The notes: generated by a model not told the origin, from the letters alone. 64,000 nucleotides of DNA from Anastatus disparis (GCA_017163975.1 JAFFSR010000351.1:3431501-3495500), one strand, 5' to 3'; counted from the stretch's first letter, positions 9,047 through 19,338 are shown. Numbers and translations: made by a program.

Positions 9047-10868
9047 ATGGAAGAAATACTAACTGGGAGAGTGTCACATCTCCGGATCACGGATTTCGCT
9101 CAAACTTCGGGATAAGTTTTCAGATGATAAAATATGAAAAAAGCTAAAGTTATAGTCACAAAAACTTAATATTTTCTTAGTTACAGGCAATTAAAGAAAA
9201 TCACTAAAAAAATTACTAGATTTTTAAGCACATATTGTTCTTTAGCATTGATAGCTAGAAGCTCGAAACTTTTTTTAAACAAAAGCTGAGCTCAAATCCA
9301 TTCGAAACAGTAATTATAGCATTATAAAATATTATTTTTCCCAAAGTTATAGCGTAATAAAGATTGGACCTGAATTTTCTTTTTAAAACATTAATTAATA
9401 ATAAAAGCTGAAATTCGGTCCAATCTTTATTACGCTATGACTTTGGGAAAAAATAATATTTTGGTATGCTATAAATACTATTTCGAAAGGATTGAAGCTC
9501 AGCTTTCGTTTAAAAAAAGTTTTGAGCTTCTAGCTATCAATGCTAAAGAACAATATGCGTTTAAAAATCTAGTAATTTTTTTAGTGATTTTTTAAAATTG
9601 CCTGTAACTAGGGAAATATTGAACGTTTGTGACTACAACTTCAGCTTTTTCCATATGTAATCATCTGAAAACTTATCCCGAAGTTTGAGCAAAATCCGTG
9701 ATCCGGAAATGTGACACTCTCCTGGTAAGCATAAAGTCAGCTGTAAAGTATGACAAATCAATCGAACATTACGAGGTACACGCTCATCAACCATACTCAG
9801 CATCCAACTTCAACAACAGTGATGAGATCCGTATAGCCATTCAACATCAAGATTTGTGTCTTCTACTATCGCGCACTTCGCTACGTATTCGTGGTAGATT
9901 AGTGAAAGACGATGGAACTGCTGTAACTAATACTAAATTACTCAATAACGCAATCTGTCACATGTTTGAGGAAATACGTTACGAGATCAACGCAGTAGAA
10001 ATCGAAAAGTGTAAGAATGTAGGTTTGACCACTTTAATGAAAGGTTGGGTCTCGCTCAATCGAGGTTACTTCGATGTTTCGATTCCTCTAGCTATGATTC
10101 TCGGCTTCGCTGAAGATCTTGATTAATGTGAAACACGAGCTCATTCTCACAAAATCGAGAAATGATTTGAACGCTGTCGTACAGACAGCACCAGTAACAG
10201 ATCGACCTAATACATTTGAGGGTTTCAAGATTGAATTGACCAGAATAGAGTGGCTCATGCCTTACATAGTAGTTTCAAGCGCGTACAAGATTCAACTATT
10301 AAATCATATTGAAAAGAATGAACCGATCGATATGAGTTTTCGTAGTTGGGAGTTGTACGAGTATCTGCTACTTCCTACAACATTGATGCATGTTTGGACC
10401 GTCAAAACTTCCAATCAACTGGAAAAGCCTTGATTCGTCATACTGGGATTTCAAACGAATCGAAAGAATCAGAGAACCATCAACGCGAGTCGCTTCGATC
10501 ATTGCAATATCAGTAATGTGAAGCTGTACCTCAATTCCCAATACTATCCATATGGAAATTTAAATGTAGATATTGCTCATAATCAATACGCCATGCTATA
10601 TGATATGTACGCCAACTTTCAAAGTGCTTACTACTACAAAGATATCGAACCTATGCTGAAAAAGTAACATTACATACAGTACCTACCTTTAATCGTCATC
10701 AATTGTTCTGAACAAAACGAATCGTTAAAGACCACCCCTGTAGAGGTTTGGCTGGAGTTTGAATCTAGAGAAAATTTTCCAGCAGGAACATCTGCTTACT
10801 GCTTAATTTTGCACGATCGCGTAGTTGAGTACAACGCCACCAGCGGTAACGTACGAAAGCTTGTGTGA
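9047..10868 (+). pseudogene. Polinton major capsid protein, interrupted by foldback A2 and frameshifts
   Basis: The double jelly-roll major capsid protein of the Polinton. The start MEEILT at 9047 is separated from the rest by foldback A2 (9066-9722). Reading resumes with SIKSAVKYDKSIEHYEVHAH and SASNFNNSDEIRIAIQHQDL, through NAICHMFEEIRYEINAVEIE. The frame shifts near 10120. The second frame ends at 10433, and further pieces follow (ILGFQTNRK, NLNVDIAHNQYAMLYDMYANF, VVEYNATSGNVRKLV) up to TGA at 10866. The text GWVSLNRGYFDVSIPL indicates a small internal deletion. The family is clear from these conserved blocks and from the position after the minor capsid gene. Confidence 0.85.
9066..9722. 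mobile_element. Foldback/MITE element A2 inside the major capsid gene
   Basis: A 657-bp palindromic element with inverted termini GGAGAGTGTCAC. The arms meet near 9395. CTGG lies at both edges (left AACTGG, right CTGGTAAGC), so a 3 to 4-bp target duplication is possible but ambiguous. Outer about 85 bases include CTTCGGGATAAGTTTTCAG and inner arms carry the same blocks as A1. It separates the first six codons of the major capsid gene from the rest. Confidence 0.9.
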
Positions 10869-10921
10869 GTGGTGGGGAAATCATTATAAAAAGCTGACTT
10901 GTCAGTACGAGTTTCTCATTC

Positions 10922-11357
10922 ATGTTGGAGTACTTGGTAGATAGACAAGGCTTTAAGCAGCCAGGCAACGACTACATTCTCAAAGAATTAGATATGGTTC
11001 CTCTCAAAGATAATTCCGACCCCGTTGTACTTTTATTCGAAAAGCCTTACCCTTGGCTTCGGACTCTCAGATAAGTACAAGAGAGAAAACATATGGCTAA
11101 AAGAACATTACCATGGTCTATCTTAGGATTCAGGAATTATTCCCCACACAGACGTAGGAAAATTACTCAGAGAGGCATTACACGATGCTAGTAGAGCCTT
11201 AGTTATGAGCTCTATCAAGAAAGCGTGGTTAGGACGATTTAAGTTCAAAGTCCACGATGTAGCAGAAATGGGCTTTCCACCGCTAGACCATAATGGAACC
11301 TAAAGAGCTAGTTGTGCGCTTCACAACGTAAGACTCATAAAAAAATTTCTCACGTAG
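10922..11357 (+). pseudogene. Maelstrom-like Polinton protein, right copy, broken
   Basis: The ATG at 10922 opens MLEYLVDRQGFKQPG followed by YILKELDMVPL. This aligns with the start of the left-end gene (1-604): same LxLQGF-type opening, same KE, same PL. A frameshift near 11048 leads to LSDKYKRENIWLKEHYHGLS, then a stop, DSGIIPHTDVGKLLREALHD and, after another stop at 11301, SCALHNVRLIKKFL. The last motif matches ICAFKNVLVLKEWL of the left gene. The central GCP and H portion is less clear here, so this copy may be shortened. It reads outward toward the right end of the element. Confidence 0.6.
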
Positions 11358-11388
11358 ATTATTTCCGAGAAAATGGAGTGTGAGTAGC

Positions 11389-11398
11389 TATAAATAGC
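11389..11398 (+). promoter_or_regulatory. TATA box for the 11430 ORF
   Basis: CTATAAATAG lies about 35 bases upstream of the ATG at 11430, giving a very short leader. The core matches the TATAAATA ahead of the PLA2-protease gene. Confidence 0.5.
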
Positions 11399-11429
11399 AG
11401 ATGCTTTTCAATTTCACATTCATTTCAAA

Positions 11430-11642
11430 ATGGGACAAGCTTCAACAAGCATGGGAGGGGGTAACTCCTCAAATTCCTTAGATCAAAACTCCTCTGATCA
11501 AAATTGTTCAGAGTACACCCTGCTTCTTCGTAACAGACGAAAGAAAAATGTAAACTGGAAGGAATATGTAGATGAAAAATATTCGAGTATGAAGCCATCA
11601 TCCAAAACTCTATCATCGAATATTAAGGATAAAAAATTATAA
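11430..11642 (+). CDS. Small ORF with candidate N-myristoylation signal (70 aa)
   Basis: The open frame starts MGQASTSMGGG and is rich in Ser, Asn and Lys. Gly at position 2 and Ser at position 6 fit the N-myristoylation consensus, so the protein could be membrane-anchored. A TATA box lies at a sensible distance. The rest (NWKEYVDEKYSSMKPSSK) matches nothing I recognise. It lies just outside the last Maelstrom-like gene and could be the terminal gene of the Polinton or a host/flanking gene. It has no internal stop, unlike its neighbours. Confidence 0.4.
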   Translation: MGQASTSMGGGNSSNSLDQNSSDQNCSEYTLLLRNRRKKNVNWKEYVDEKYSSMKPSSKTLSSNIKDKKL

Positions 11643-11710
11643 TATAAAAAGTATAATATAAAGATTATAATATAAAAATTATAATATAAAAATTATAGTA
11701 TAAAAATATT
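11640..11710. repeat. Short AT tandem repeat
   Basis: About five copies of a TATAATATAAAAAT-type unit follow the small ORF stop directly. Low-complexity; may mark the element edge. Confidence 0.6.
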
Positions 11711-11739
11711 TAAAATTCTAATAGTGGATAGGGCATAGT

Positions 11740-11872
11740 GCTCGCGGATATCGCTTGGCCCAGACGGACATAAAATAGGCGCTCGCAAATATCGCTTGGG
11801 TTATTGGGCGGGCAGGTGGCCCAGAAAGCTATGGGGGTTCTAGCCCACTTGGGCCTGAACCCCCCATAGCTT
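11740..11872. repeat. GC-rich block: direct repeat plus strong hairpin
   Basis: GCTCGCGGATATCGCTTGG (from about 11741) recurs as GCTCGCAAATATCGCTTGG (from about 11780). It is followed by a hairpin whose arms are 11826-11840 (AAGCTATGGGGGTTC) and 11857-11872 (GAACCCCCCATAGCTT), with inner AGCCCA/TGGGCC extending the stem. This is an island of higher GC in AT-rich flanks and resembles the tip of a small non-autonomous transposon. No coding frame was found. Confidence 0.55.
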
Positions 11873-12532
11873 ATCTACTAGAAAGATATAGCGCGCTTGT
11901 CAATAAAGGGATTTCACAGTAACTGGCCTTTTCTGAGAATGTTTCTATCATTCCTGTATCCAATGCAATTTTTTTTATCACTAAAATTATAGTATTTCAT
12001 CGAATTAAAGCTGAAACAAAAAAAAATTATTTTGTACATATTATTGTGCTTTGCGAAAACCTTTCGTCATATTATCTGTTTCTCTAATAAATGTACCCTG
12101 TCCACAAGCCTGTGGTTCGAAATACTGGATTCTTTTTCCATATTTTGAGTATTTACAATTTCCCTTAATTTCAGAAAGTGAAAAAATAATAATTAAATGA
12201 ACAAAGTAAATTATTTTTGAATAATTACAAATAAAATATGTTACTTTTTAATAGAAATAAAAATTTTGTTTCTCAAAAATTATGAGCTCTTAATATTGTT
12301 AACTATTATTTTAAAAACATTTTAATAAATATTTCGTTTGAAAATCAATACAACAGTCAATTTTTTTAAAGAATAGTAACAATAAATAAACAACCATAAT
12401 GATACATAAATCATTGTAAAAAAAACAATAATAAATAAACAGTTATAAAAGAAACAACTACAACGAATAAACAATAATAACATATAAATGATAATAACAA
12501 ATAATAATAAATTCACAAATAATCTTTACAAA
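11873..12532. other. AT-rich, no gene seen
   Basis: A/T-rich sequence with poly-A and TAATAA runs. Open frames are low-complexity shadows. Nothing recognised. Confidence 0.5.
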
Positions 12533-12690
12533 CTAATCAATACACTCATGGCAATATTTTTTTTCTTTTACGCAAGTTTCATGTGCATGGTTTTTACATA
12601 CTATGCATTGGATCGAAGATTTTCCATGGGTAATTTGAGAAAAAGGTTCGTCGCAAACGGAACATAACCACCTTCGCTTTCTTGTGATTC
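12533..12690 (-). pseudogene. C-terminal zinc finger of a DDE transposase (pogo/Tigger-like) relic
   Basis: The minus strand reads RRWLCSVCDEPFSQITHG, then IQCIVCKNHAHETCVKEK and YCHEC before TAG at 12533-12535. The order C-x2-C, C-x2-C, H-x2-C, C-x2-C is a PHD-like finger found at the C-terminus of insect pogo/Tigger-type transposases, where a W.C..C opens the finger. Upstream (12700-12860, minus strand) frames such as THFEVQKKIVQAAKRKQ may be the preceding part, but the DDE core is not visible. It is a short relic; a different zinc-finger source is possible. Confidence 0.45.
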
Positions 12691-12999
12691 AAGTTATATT
12701 TTTTTTGGCGCATTCGTTTTCTAATGTTTTAAGATTGTTTTCTTTTAGCAGCTTGAACGATTTTCTTCTGGACCTCAAAATGCGTACTCAATTCATAGCT
12801 AACACTTGGAATATGGATGACATTTGCGACCTGTTGATTTTTATTCAGTTTGTACCCCCATCGTAACTTCGCATTAGGAGCATAGCTTCAAAACCGTAAA
12901 TTTTTAATTTTTAAGACTTAGAAAAATACAGAGAAAAGCAAAGAGTGTAAAAAACAGAGAAACGTGAAAAAATAAAAAAAAAAGAATCGAATCTTACCA

Positions 13000-13411
13000 G
13001 GAGAGTGTCTGAGTTGTGAGTCACAGATCTTGATGAAACTTCGGAATAAGTATTTAGGTACCAAAATATGAGTAAAGCCACAGCGGTACGGTCTAAAGCT
13101 CTGAAAAACTGAAGTTATGTAAATAGTTCTATCTAGAAATGTCTTTAATAAATCCACAATAACTAAAATGAAAGCAGAGAAACCAAGCTTTAATTTGCTA
13201 GTTTCCGAATTAAAAAATAATAATTAGAATTAAAGTTATGCTTGTTTAAAGTTAAGCATCAAAAGAGTACTAAAAATCACCATCCTCCAAAATTTAGATT
13301 ATTTTTGGTACTCTCTTACTGCTCAACTTGAAACAAGCATAACTTTAGTTCTAATTATTATTTTTCAATTTGAAAACCAGCAAATTAAAGCTTGCTTTCT
13401 CTGCTTTCATT
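13000..13411. mobile_element. Foldback/MITE element A3, right end truncated
   Basis: The left terminus GGAGAGTGTC at 13000 is preceded by CTTACCA, which equals the outside of A2's right end read in reverse. The first 85 bases match the terminus of A2 (CTTCGG.ATAAGT..T..AGGTA...AAAATATGA). The inner palindrome (AATGAAAGCAGAGAAACC against its complement near 13400) is unrelated to the inner arms of A1/A2. The right terminal module is missing. Confidence 0.7.
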
Positions 13412-13829
13412 TCAACCGAAGTACAATAACTAAAAATAAGGTAAAAATGCAAAAAAAAAATATTTGTTAAATACACTAACAAATCTTCACAAAAAATTTA
13501 TCAATGAATCAATCTTTAGAAAATCATTCTCCACGTTTTGCAAATTACGGCCATTTTTTGTTATTGCACTTTAAGTAGCATCAAAAGAAACCTGTTCATG
13601 TATAATTCACGAAAATATTAGATTATTCACAACAAATTTATATCATAATAAAATTATCAAAATCAAAACCGTTACTGAAATTCTAGTAATTATTTGTGAT
13701 AGCAGCGACGTTTCTTGTTTATTAGGAGAATATGTCAATTGTAAACACAAAACAATACCGTATTTTTCTTATGAATTATTTGGTCATTTATAGAAAAGTA
13801 TGGATAACTGAAAAAATTAACAGAATAAG

Positions 13830-14475
13830 TGGTAAAAGTAATAAAAGAATTTTAGTACAGAGAATTCCCGCGTAAAAAAATTATATGTGAAATAAATTTA
13901 GTATCAGTTTTTTTTGGTTAAAGTTTTGGCTGAACTTTTGTAATAAGACTGCCAAACCTAAAAAAATTAAGAAGAGAAATTTGTGAAATTTCGTACACTT
14001 TTGGCAAAACTTATTCGTAACTAGTAATGATCGTAAAATAATTAGGATCAAAGTATAGTAAAGCTTCGCAGATCTTTAATATAACTTTTCCAAAAGTAAT
14101 GATAATCTTGAAAAACTTATAAATTGAAAACAGGAAAATTTTTTTAATGTTTGGCAAAACGTTTTTGGTACTTTTAATAAACGTGAGATAATTAAGAGCA
14201 GAGAACTCTATAGTATCACAAATGTATAATAATACTTTTTCTAAACTAATGATACACTTAAAAAAATTACAAATTTATAACAAGAAACTTTCCTCAATAT
14301 TGAGCAAAATTATTTTTAAACTTGTAATGAACGTGAATAAATTTAAAACTAATTACAGTATAGTTTTACGAATATTTAGCAGAACTTTTCCCAAACTTAC
14401 AATCAATTTTAGAAAATTAAGAAGGGAGAAAAGTAAAATTTAGTAGATTTTTGGTAATGCTTTTTTAAAACTCAT
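13830..14475. repeat. Diverged tandem repeat, units about 140-185 bp
   Basis: Four recognisable units repeat the themes TTTGGCAAAAC...., TAATGATCGT or TAATGAACGTG, TATAGTA..., CTTTTCCAAAA or CTTTTCTAAACTAATGATA, and AAAACTTATAAATT. The units are strongly diverged. The open frame at 14222 is inside the array and is not a gene. Confidence 0.5.
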
Positions 14476-14616
14476 GCCAAACTTAAGTATTATTTTATTT
14501 TTTATTTTTCATAATATTGAATTGTGAAGCCTTATTTTATTCCCTGATAGAAATTGAACGTAAATACAATTTATATGAAATTTAATTTAAATTTTAAATT
14601 GAATTTTCGATGTATA

Positions 14617-16192
14617 CACTGAAAAACTTTTCGTATGAAAACATTATGATGAAAAGCAAAAAGTCTTTTGGCACGAACGTATTAATGCTCTAGTTTACGA
14701 ATGTTCGTAGTTATTCAGCACGAAGATCGTAGTGCATGAGCTGTAGAAAACGGTACAAGTAAAACCCTCTGACGCTCGAAGTTAAGGGCTATGAATTTCG
14801 TAGAATATATGATTGATACTAATATCATATGTGTATACTTTGAATTTCGTAGCTCAGCACTATGAGCTTCGTAGTAAAACAACACGAACATTCAAAACTC
14901 GAAAAGAGAGTCGAGTGCGGCTCTCCCACTCCTTCACACAAAAAGCAAATGAGGGGAAAAGATAAAACTCACGCTTTATGAGAAAAACTGCCTCGATTGA
15001 AATGGCGTCCTTTAATAACATATATATTATTTATACATAGATATAAAATTAAAAATATATTTTAATATTTTATCCATAGTTCTATTATATTTTTAGCATA
15101 ATAAATGTAACTTAATTTTTTGTAAATATTTATTTCGTTTGAATGAAATTTAAATTATATTTACATTAAAACTTCTTAACAATGCTATTGGTTTTAGTTT
15201 TTATATAATAATAATTTGATGTAAAGATATATTTGTTATGATTCTATTGAAGATAATAGTATATATACATGTAAGCAAATATTTTATAACTACATTGATA
15301 GTAAATATAATAGAAATTATTTTAGTTTTATAAAATTATTTTTTCAGTATCGCTTATTTGAGTGATTCTCAAGAACTTTTGACTTTTAATGTCACTGTTA
15401 TTAAACAATTTTTTATATATAACAAATATATCTTTACATCAAATTATCATTACATAAAAACTAAAACCAATAGCATTGTTAAGAAGTTTTAATGTAAATA
15501 TAATTTGAATTTCATTCGAATGAAATAAATATTTACAAAAAATTAAGTTATATTTATTATGCTAAAAATATAATAGAACTATAGATTAACAATAAAAATA
15601 TTTCTTAACATTTTATTATTAGGAAAATTTGCCTGACACAATAATTAGAATAATTTTAACAAATAGATTAAATAATTTCTTTAAAATATTGGGTTTTCAA
15701 AATGCTAATTTAAATTTTATTTACACTTAGATTGCGTAAAATATTAGAATATATTTTTAATTTTATATCTATATATAAATAATAAATATGTTATTAAAGA
15801 ACGCCATTTCAATCGAGGCAGTTTTTCTCATAAAGCGTGAGTTTTATCTTTTCCCCTCATTTGCTTTTTGTGTGAAGGAGTGGGAGAGCCGCACTCGACT
15901 CTCTTTTCGAGTTTTGAATGTTCGTGTTGTTTTACTACGAAGCTCATAGTGCTGAGCTACGAAATTCAAAGTATACACATATGATATTAGTATCAATCAT
16001 ATATTCTACGAAATTCATAGCCCTTAACTTCGAGCATCAGAGGGTTTTACTTGTACCGTTTTCTACAGCTCATGCACTACAATCTTCGTGCTGAATAACT
16101 TCGAACATTCGTAAACTAGAGCATTAATACGTTCGTGCCAAAACACTTTTTGCTTTTCATCATAGTGTTTCCGTACGAAAAGTTTTTCACTG
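14617..16192. mobile_element. 1.58-kb palindromic foldback element C with TATA target duplication
   Basis: The left end CACTGAAAAACTTTTCGTA at 14617 matches the complement of the right end (CAGTGAAAAACTTTTCGTA read inward from 16192). The arms stay complementary for about 380 bases, then again across inner AT-rich blocks, with a single-copy stretch of about 150 bases in the right arm (near 15590-15720). TATA flanks both sides (14613-14616 and 16193-16196). The arms contain multiple TACGAA/TTCGTA pieces. No transposase ORF, so it is non-autonomous. The centre is near 15340. Confidence 0.9.
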
Positions 16193-16399
16193 TATATAGT
16201 GTTTTCATACAAAATCCCACTTTTAATATAAAATATAATAATTCTTAATTATAAATTATAAAACTTTATCTTGATACTTAACACAGTTAATTGAGGTTAT
16301 CAACTTTATTAAACTATTTTTTTACAAAAATGACATTACAATTACAACTAACAATATATAAATAAGAATCTAAATATATAAATTTATTTATTTTTTTAT

Positions 16400-17765
16400 T
16401 TTTTTATCAAAATACTTTTTTGTTCTTTGATTGGCTTGCGTTTTTGACTAACTTTTTCCTTTTTATTTTTTTCTTTTAATTAAGGGGTGCTTTAAGTTTT
16501 TTAATTTTTTCAGCATAGTTTAATTCTAATTTTTTTTTTTTAATTTAATGTTAATTCATTTTCGTTCTCTTATTTTTCTTGATTTCATAGCGTAATTTTG
16601 TTATTTAAGTATTTTTCTTGCGTTAGTTTTTTAATTTTTTTTTCTTACTATTTTCAATATTAGCTGATTTTTTTTCAAGTTCGTTTTTATTCTTCTGATT
16701 TTTTTCTTTTTCTTTATTTTGCGATTTTATTAGTTTTTTCTTTTCTAATGTCTTTTTTTTCATTCTCTGGCTCTTTCATTTGCTGTTCTATTTTGCTATT
16801 GTATTTTTTTTCGCGTTAATTTTTCAATTATATTTTTCTTATTTTCAATACGAGCTGAATTTTTTTAAAGTTCGTCTTAATTCTTTTGATTTTTTTCTCG
16901 TTTTTCCCTTAGCTTTTTAAATATATTTTCTTCTTTTTCTTGTTCTTTTGTGTATTTTTCATTTCGCTCCTCTAATGTTTTTTTTTCTTTAGATTTCTTT
17001 TCCATGTATTCTTCCTTTCCTAATGCGCTTTTCTGTTCAATCTCTAGCTTTTCCATTTGCTGTTTTAATATTGTTTCTTGTTCTTTTTCTTTCTTTTTGT
17101 ATTCTTTTTTATTTTCTAATATCTTTTCTTTTGTTTTTCTAATACCTTTTCCTGTTCTTTCTCTTGCCCTTTCTGTTTTTCTAACTCTTCGCTTCCATTT
17201 TCTTCATTTTTTGTCATGTTTCCTTTCGATTGTCCAAAGTTTCAAGTTTTCTCTTTTCTTCACTTAGTTTTTCTTGTGAATCTAATTCTTCTTTGTTTTT
17301 TTTCTTGATTATTTTATGTATTTTTCTTGTTTTTCTAACTCATTTTTCTGTACGCATTTCTTTGCTACTTTCAATAAACTATTTTTCTTTTCTTTCATAT
17401 TTAATTTTTCATTAGACATTCTATTTCCTTTCAGGTTTCTAAGTGTGGCACATAGCCATTAACATGATCTATATTCTTCATGACTTATTCTGAAATTCTT
17501 TTTAATATTTGCATTTACAAACACTAAATAAATAAAACTTATTAATAAATTGAATGAAATATATTAAATGTAAAATTTTTAAAATGATATAAAATTTAAA
17601 AAACAAAATAAATTTACTTTCAACATTCTCGTAGATATTGTCGTCAATGGGCAGCCACTCATTTTTTCTAGTGTAACGTTTGGCCATTTTGCCTCGGTTA
17701 GACCTTGATGTCGTTGGCAGTAAACTTTTAGAGGGCGCTGAAGATCGTTGATTCTCGGAGGCCAA
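16400..17765 (-). pseudogene. Decayed gene for a Lys/Glu-rich coiled-coil protein
   Basis: On the minus strand a first exon opens with MASENQRSSAPSKSLLPTTS and continues KRYTRKNEWLPIDDNIYENVE up to a donor-like GTAAAT near 17610. An acceptor TTTATTTAG near 17524 leads to FVNANIKKNFRISHEEY. Beyond it (17430 down to about 16400) the strand reads as a Lys/Glu-rich chain (MEKKSKEKKTLEERNEKY, KEYKKKEKEQETILKQQMEK) broken by many stops and frame changes. The plus-strand open frames in this T-rich stretch are its shadows. I do not recognise the family; a long coiled coil is the only structural reading. Confidence 0.35.
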
Positions 17766-17963
17766 AGTTCAAATTGACTTACATACTAAACTAAAGCTAA
17801 CCTTACTTTATTGAATCAAGAAATTATTATAATAACAATAGTAAGAAAAATTATAATAGAGAAATCAATTAAAAGAAATTAATTGTAATTTAATATTTAC
17901 TAAAGAAAATTAAATATGAATAATCAAAACTGTATTAAGTGAAAGAATTAAATTTAAATAAAT

Positions 17964-17976
17964 AAGTTATACAAAG
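17964..17976. repeat. 13-bp target-site duplication, left copy
   Basis: AAGTTATACAAAG, identical to 22804-22816, flanks the non-LTR element. Confidence 0.9.
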
Positions 17977-18168
17977 GAGTTCGGTTTGAACCGTCAAGGC
18001 GAGCAGACGTGTTCTCGTGAGAAATGCCTAGTATCGGTATAAGCGCGTGTTAACTGTGTTTAAATACGTGTTTTTTCAAGAATTCAGTGTGCCTTGAAGT
18101 TTCATAAAGGAAAGCCAGAGGCATTTGCAGCTTTTAGCTGTCTTTGCTCTCTATAATATTCTCAAAAA

Positions 18169-19335
18169 ATGGCTTCTGATACCAGGGGTTATGATCAAGT
18201 AAAACAAAGTTTTTCTCAATCAACTGCACCCAAATCTTACGCAAGCGTGGCTCACCTACAGAATGATCAAGCTGTTATCATCGAACCAATTGCAGACTGA
18301 ACAAACGACAATTACCTCTATGGTTTAGAACAGTTAGTTAACATCAGTGATATTGTGTGTATATCTGAATTCTCTGGCTCTAGAATAATAGTTTTTCTAT
18401 CACAAAAATCATTGGCTGAAGGACTAGCAAATAAAAAAGCGTGTGAGAATGGTACTCTACTTCCCATAAGAACATATATTAAAAGCAATAAAAGAGTTGT
18501 GATCTCTAATATCAGTCCTGTAATTCCGAATAATGTTTTCTTAGAAGCACTTAAAAAAATAGGCATCACTCCAGTCTCGCAAATTAGTTACATTAGGGCA
18601 GGCCTTCTTAAATCCAGTCGTGCTCATATTATTTCATATAGGCGTCGAATTTACATAAAGCAAGAAGAGGAGAAAAATATTTTGGAGTCTCTACAAATAA
18701 ACTACGATGGTGTGAATTATTGGGTATATATGAGCACCGATTCCATGAGTTGCTTTATTTTTAAACAAAGTGGGCATATAGCTAAGCTCTGCCTGCATTC
18801 CAAAGAAAATATACCGCTTTCTCAGCCTTCCAATAAGCAAGACGCCAGTCAAGAAAATATTCACAACAGCGCTAAAAGGCCTCCTCCTTCCTCTACCACA
18901 TCAGGCGAATATCAAGAAAACTCGCAGCATGAAGCATCCTCTCACATAGACATCAACCCAGCAGAAATGACTAACAACGCTACAGCTGATCCTACTAAGT
19001 CTAACGATAACTTCAAGAAACCTGAAAGCAAAAGAAGAAAACTAAACCAAACCATGCAAAACGAAAATATAATCATCGAAAAAAAAAACGAACTACAAAG
19101 CAGCTTACTCATGATAAAAGATGCAATAGACACTGCAACCGAAAAAAATGACCTAACATATGAAAAATTTAAAGAATTTCTAGAAGAATCATGGAGTCAA
19201 AACGATGTTAATAAGATAGCGATGTCAATCATACCTGACATCAACAAACTAATAAACATAATGGATGAATTGTACGACAAATTCAACGAAAAATCGCTAA
19301 AAGCAAGATTTACTAGATTAAAAAAAAGCTATTAA
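18169..19335 (+). pseudogene. LINE ORF1 (gag-like nucleic-acid-binding protein), one in-frame stop
   Basis: ATG at 18169 opens MASDTRGYDQVKQSF. A TGA at 18298 interrupts, and the same frame resumes to TAA at 19333. The central part carries an RNA-recognition-like fold region (RTYIKSNKRVVISNISP) and a zinc knuckle CFIFKQSGHIAKLC. The second Cys of the CCHC is replaced by Ile, so it would not bind zinc normally. The C-terminal third is charged and Ser/Asn-rich with a helical tail. ORF1 ends three bases before the ORF2 ATG. Confidence 0.75.
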
Positions 19336-19338
19336 ATT

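Larger units (their letters stand above)
1..11650. mobile_element. Degenerate Polinton/Maverick (adintovirus-like) element
   Basis: This region carries the hallmark Polinton gene set: protein-primed type B DNA polymerase, retroviral-type integrase, FtsK/HerA-type packaging ATPase, adenain-like cysteine protease, minor and major capsid proteins, plus several small uncharacterised ORFs. The order is: Maelstrom-like ORF (-), polB (+), small ORF (+), integrase (-), unknown protein (-), ATPase (-), PLA2-protease (+), minor capsid (+), small ORF (+), major capsid (+), Maelstrom-like ORF (+), small ORF (+). Every long gene carries in-frame stops, frameshifts or deletions, so the copy is dead. I could not find long terminal inverted repeats or a 6-bp target duplication. 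The left end may lie outside the window, because the leftmost gene runs off it. Boundaries are therefore approximate. Confidence 0.9.

Noticed and set aside
16950..17415. Phe/Ser-rich plus-strand ORFs
   Set aside because: Antisense shadow of the Lys/Glu-rich coiled-coil region.
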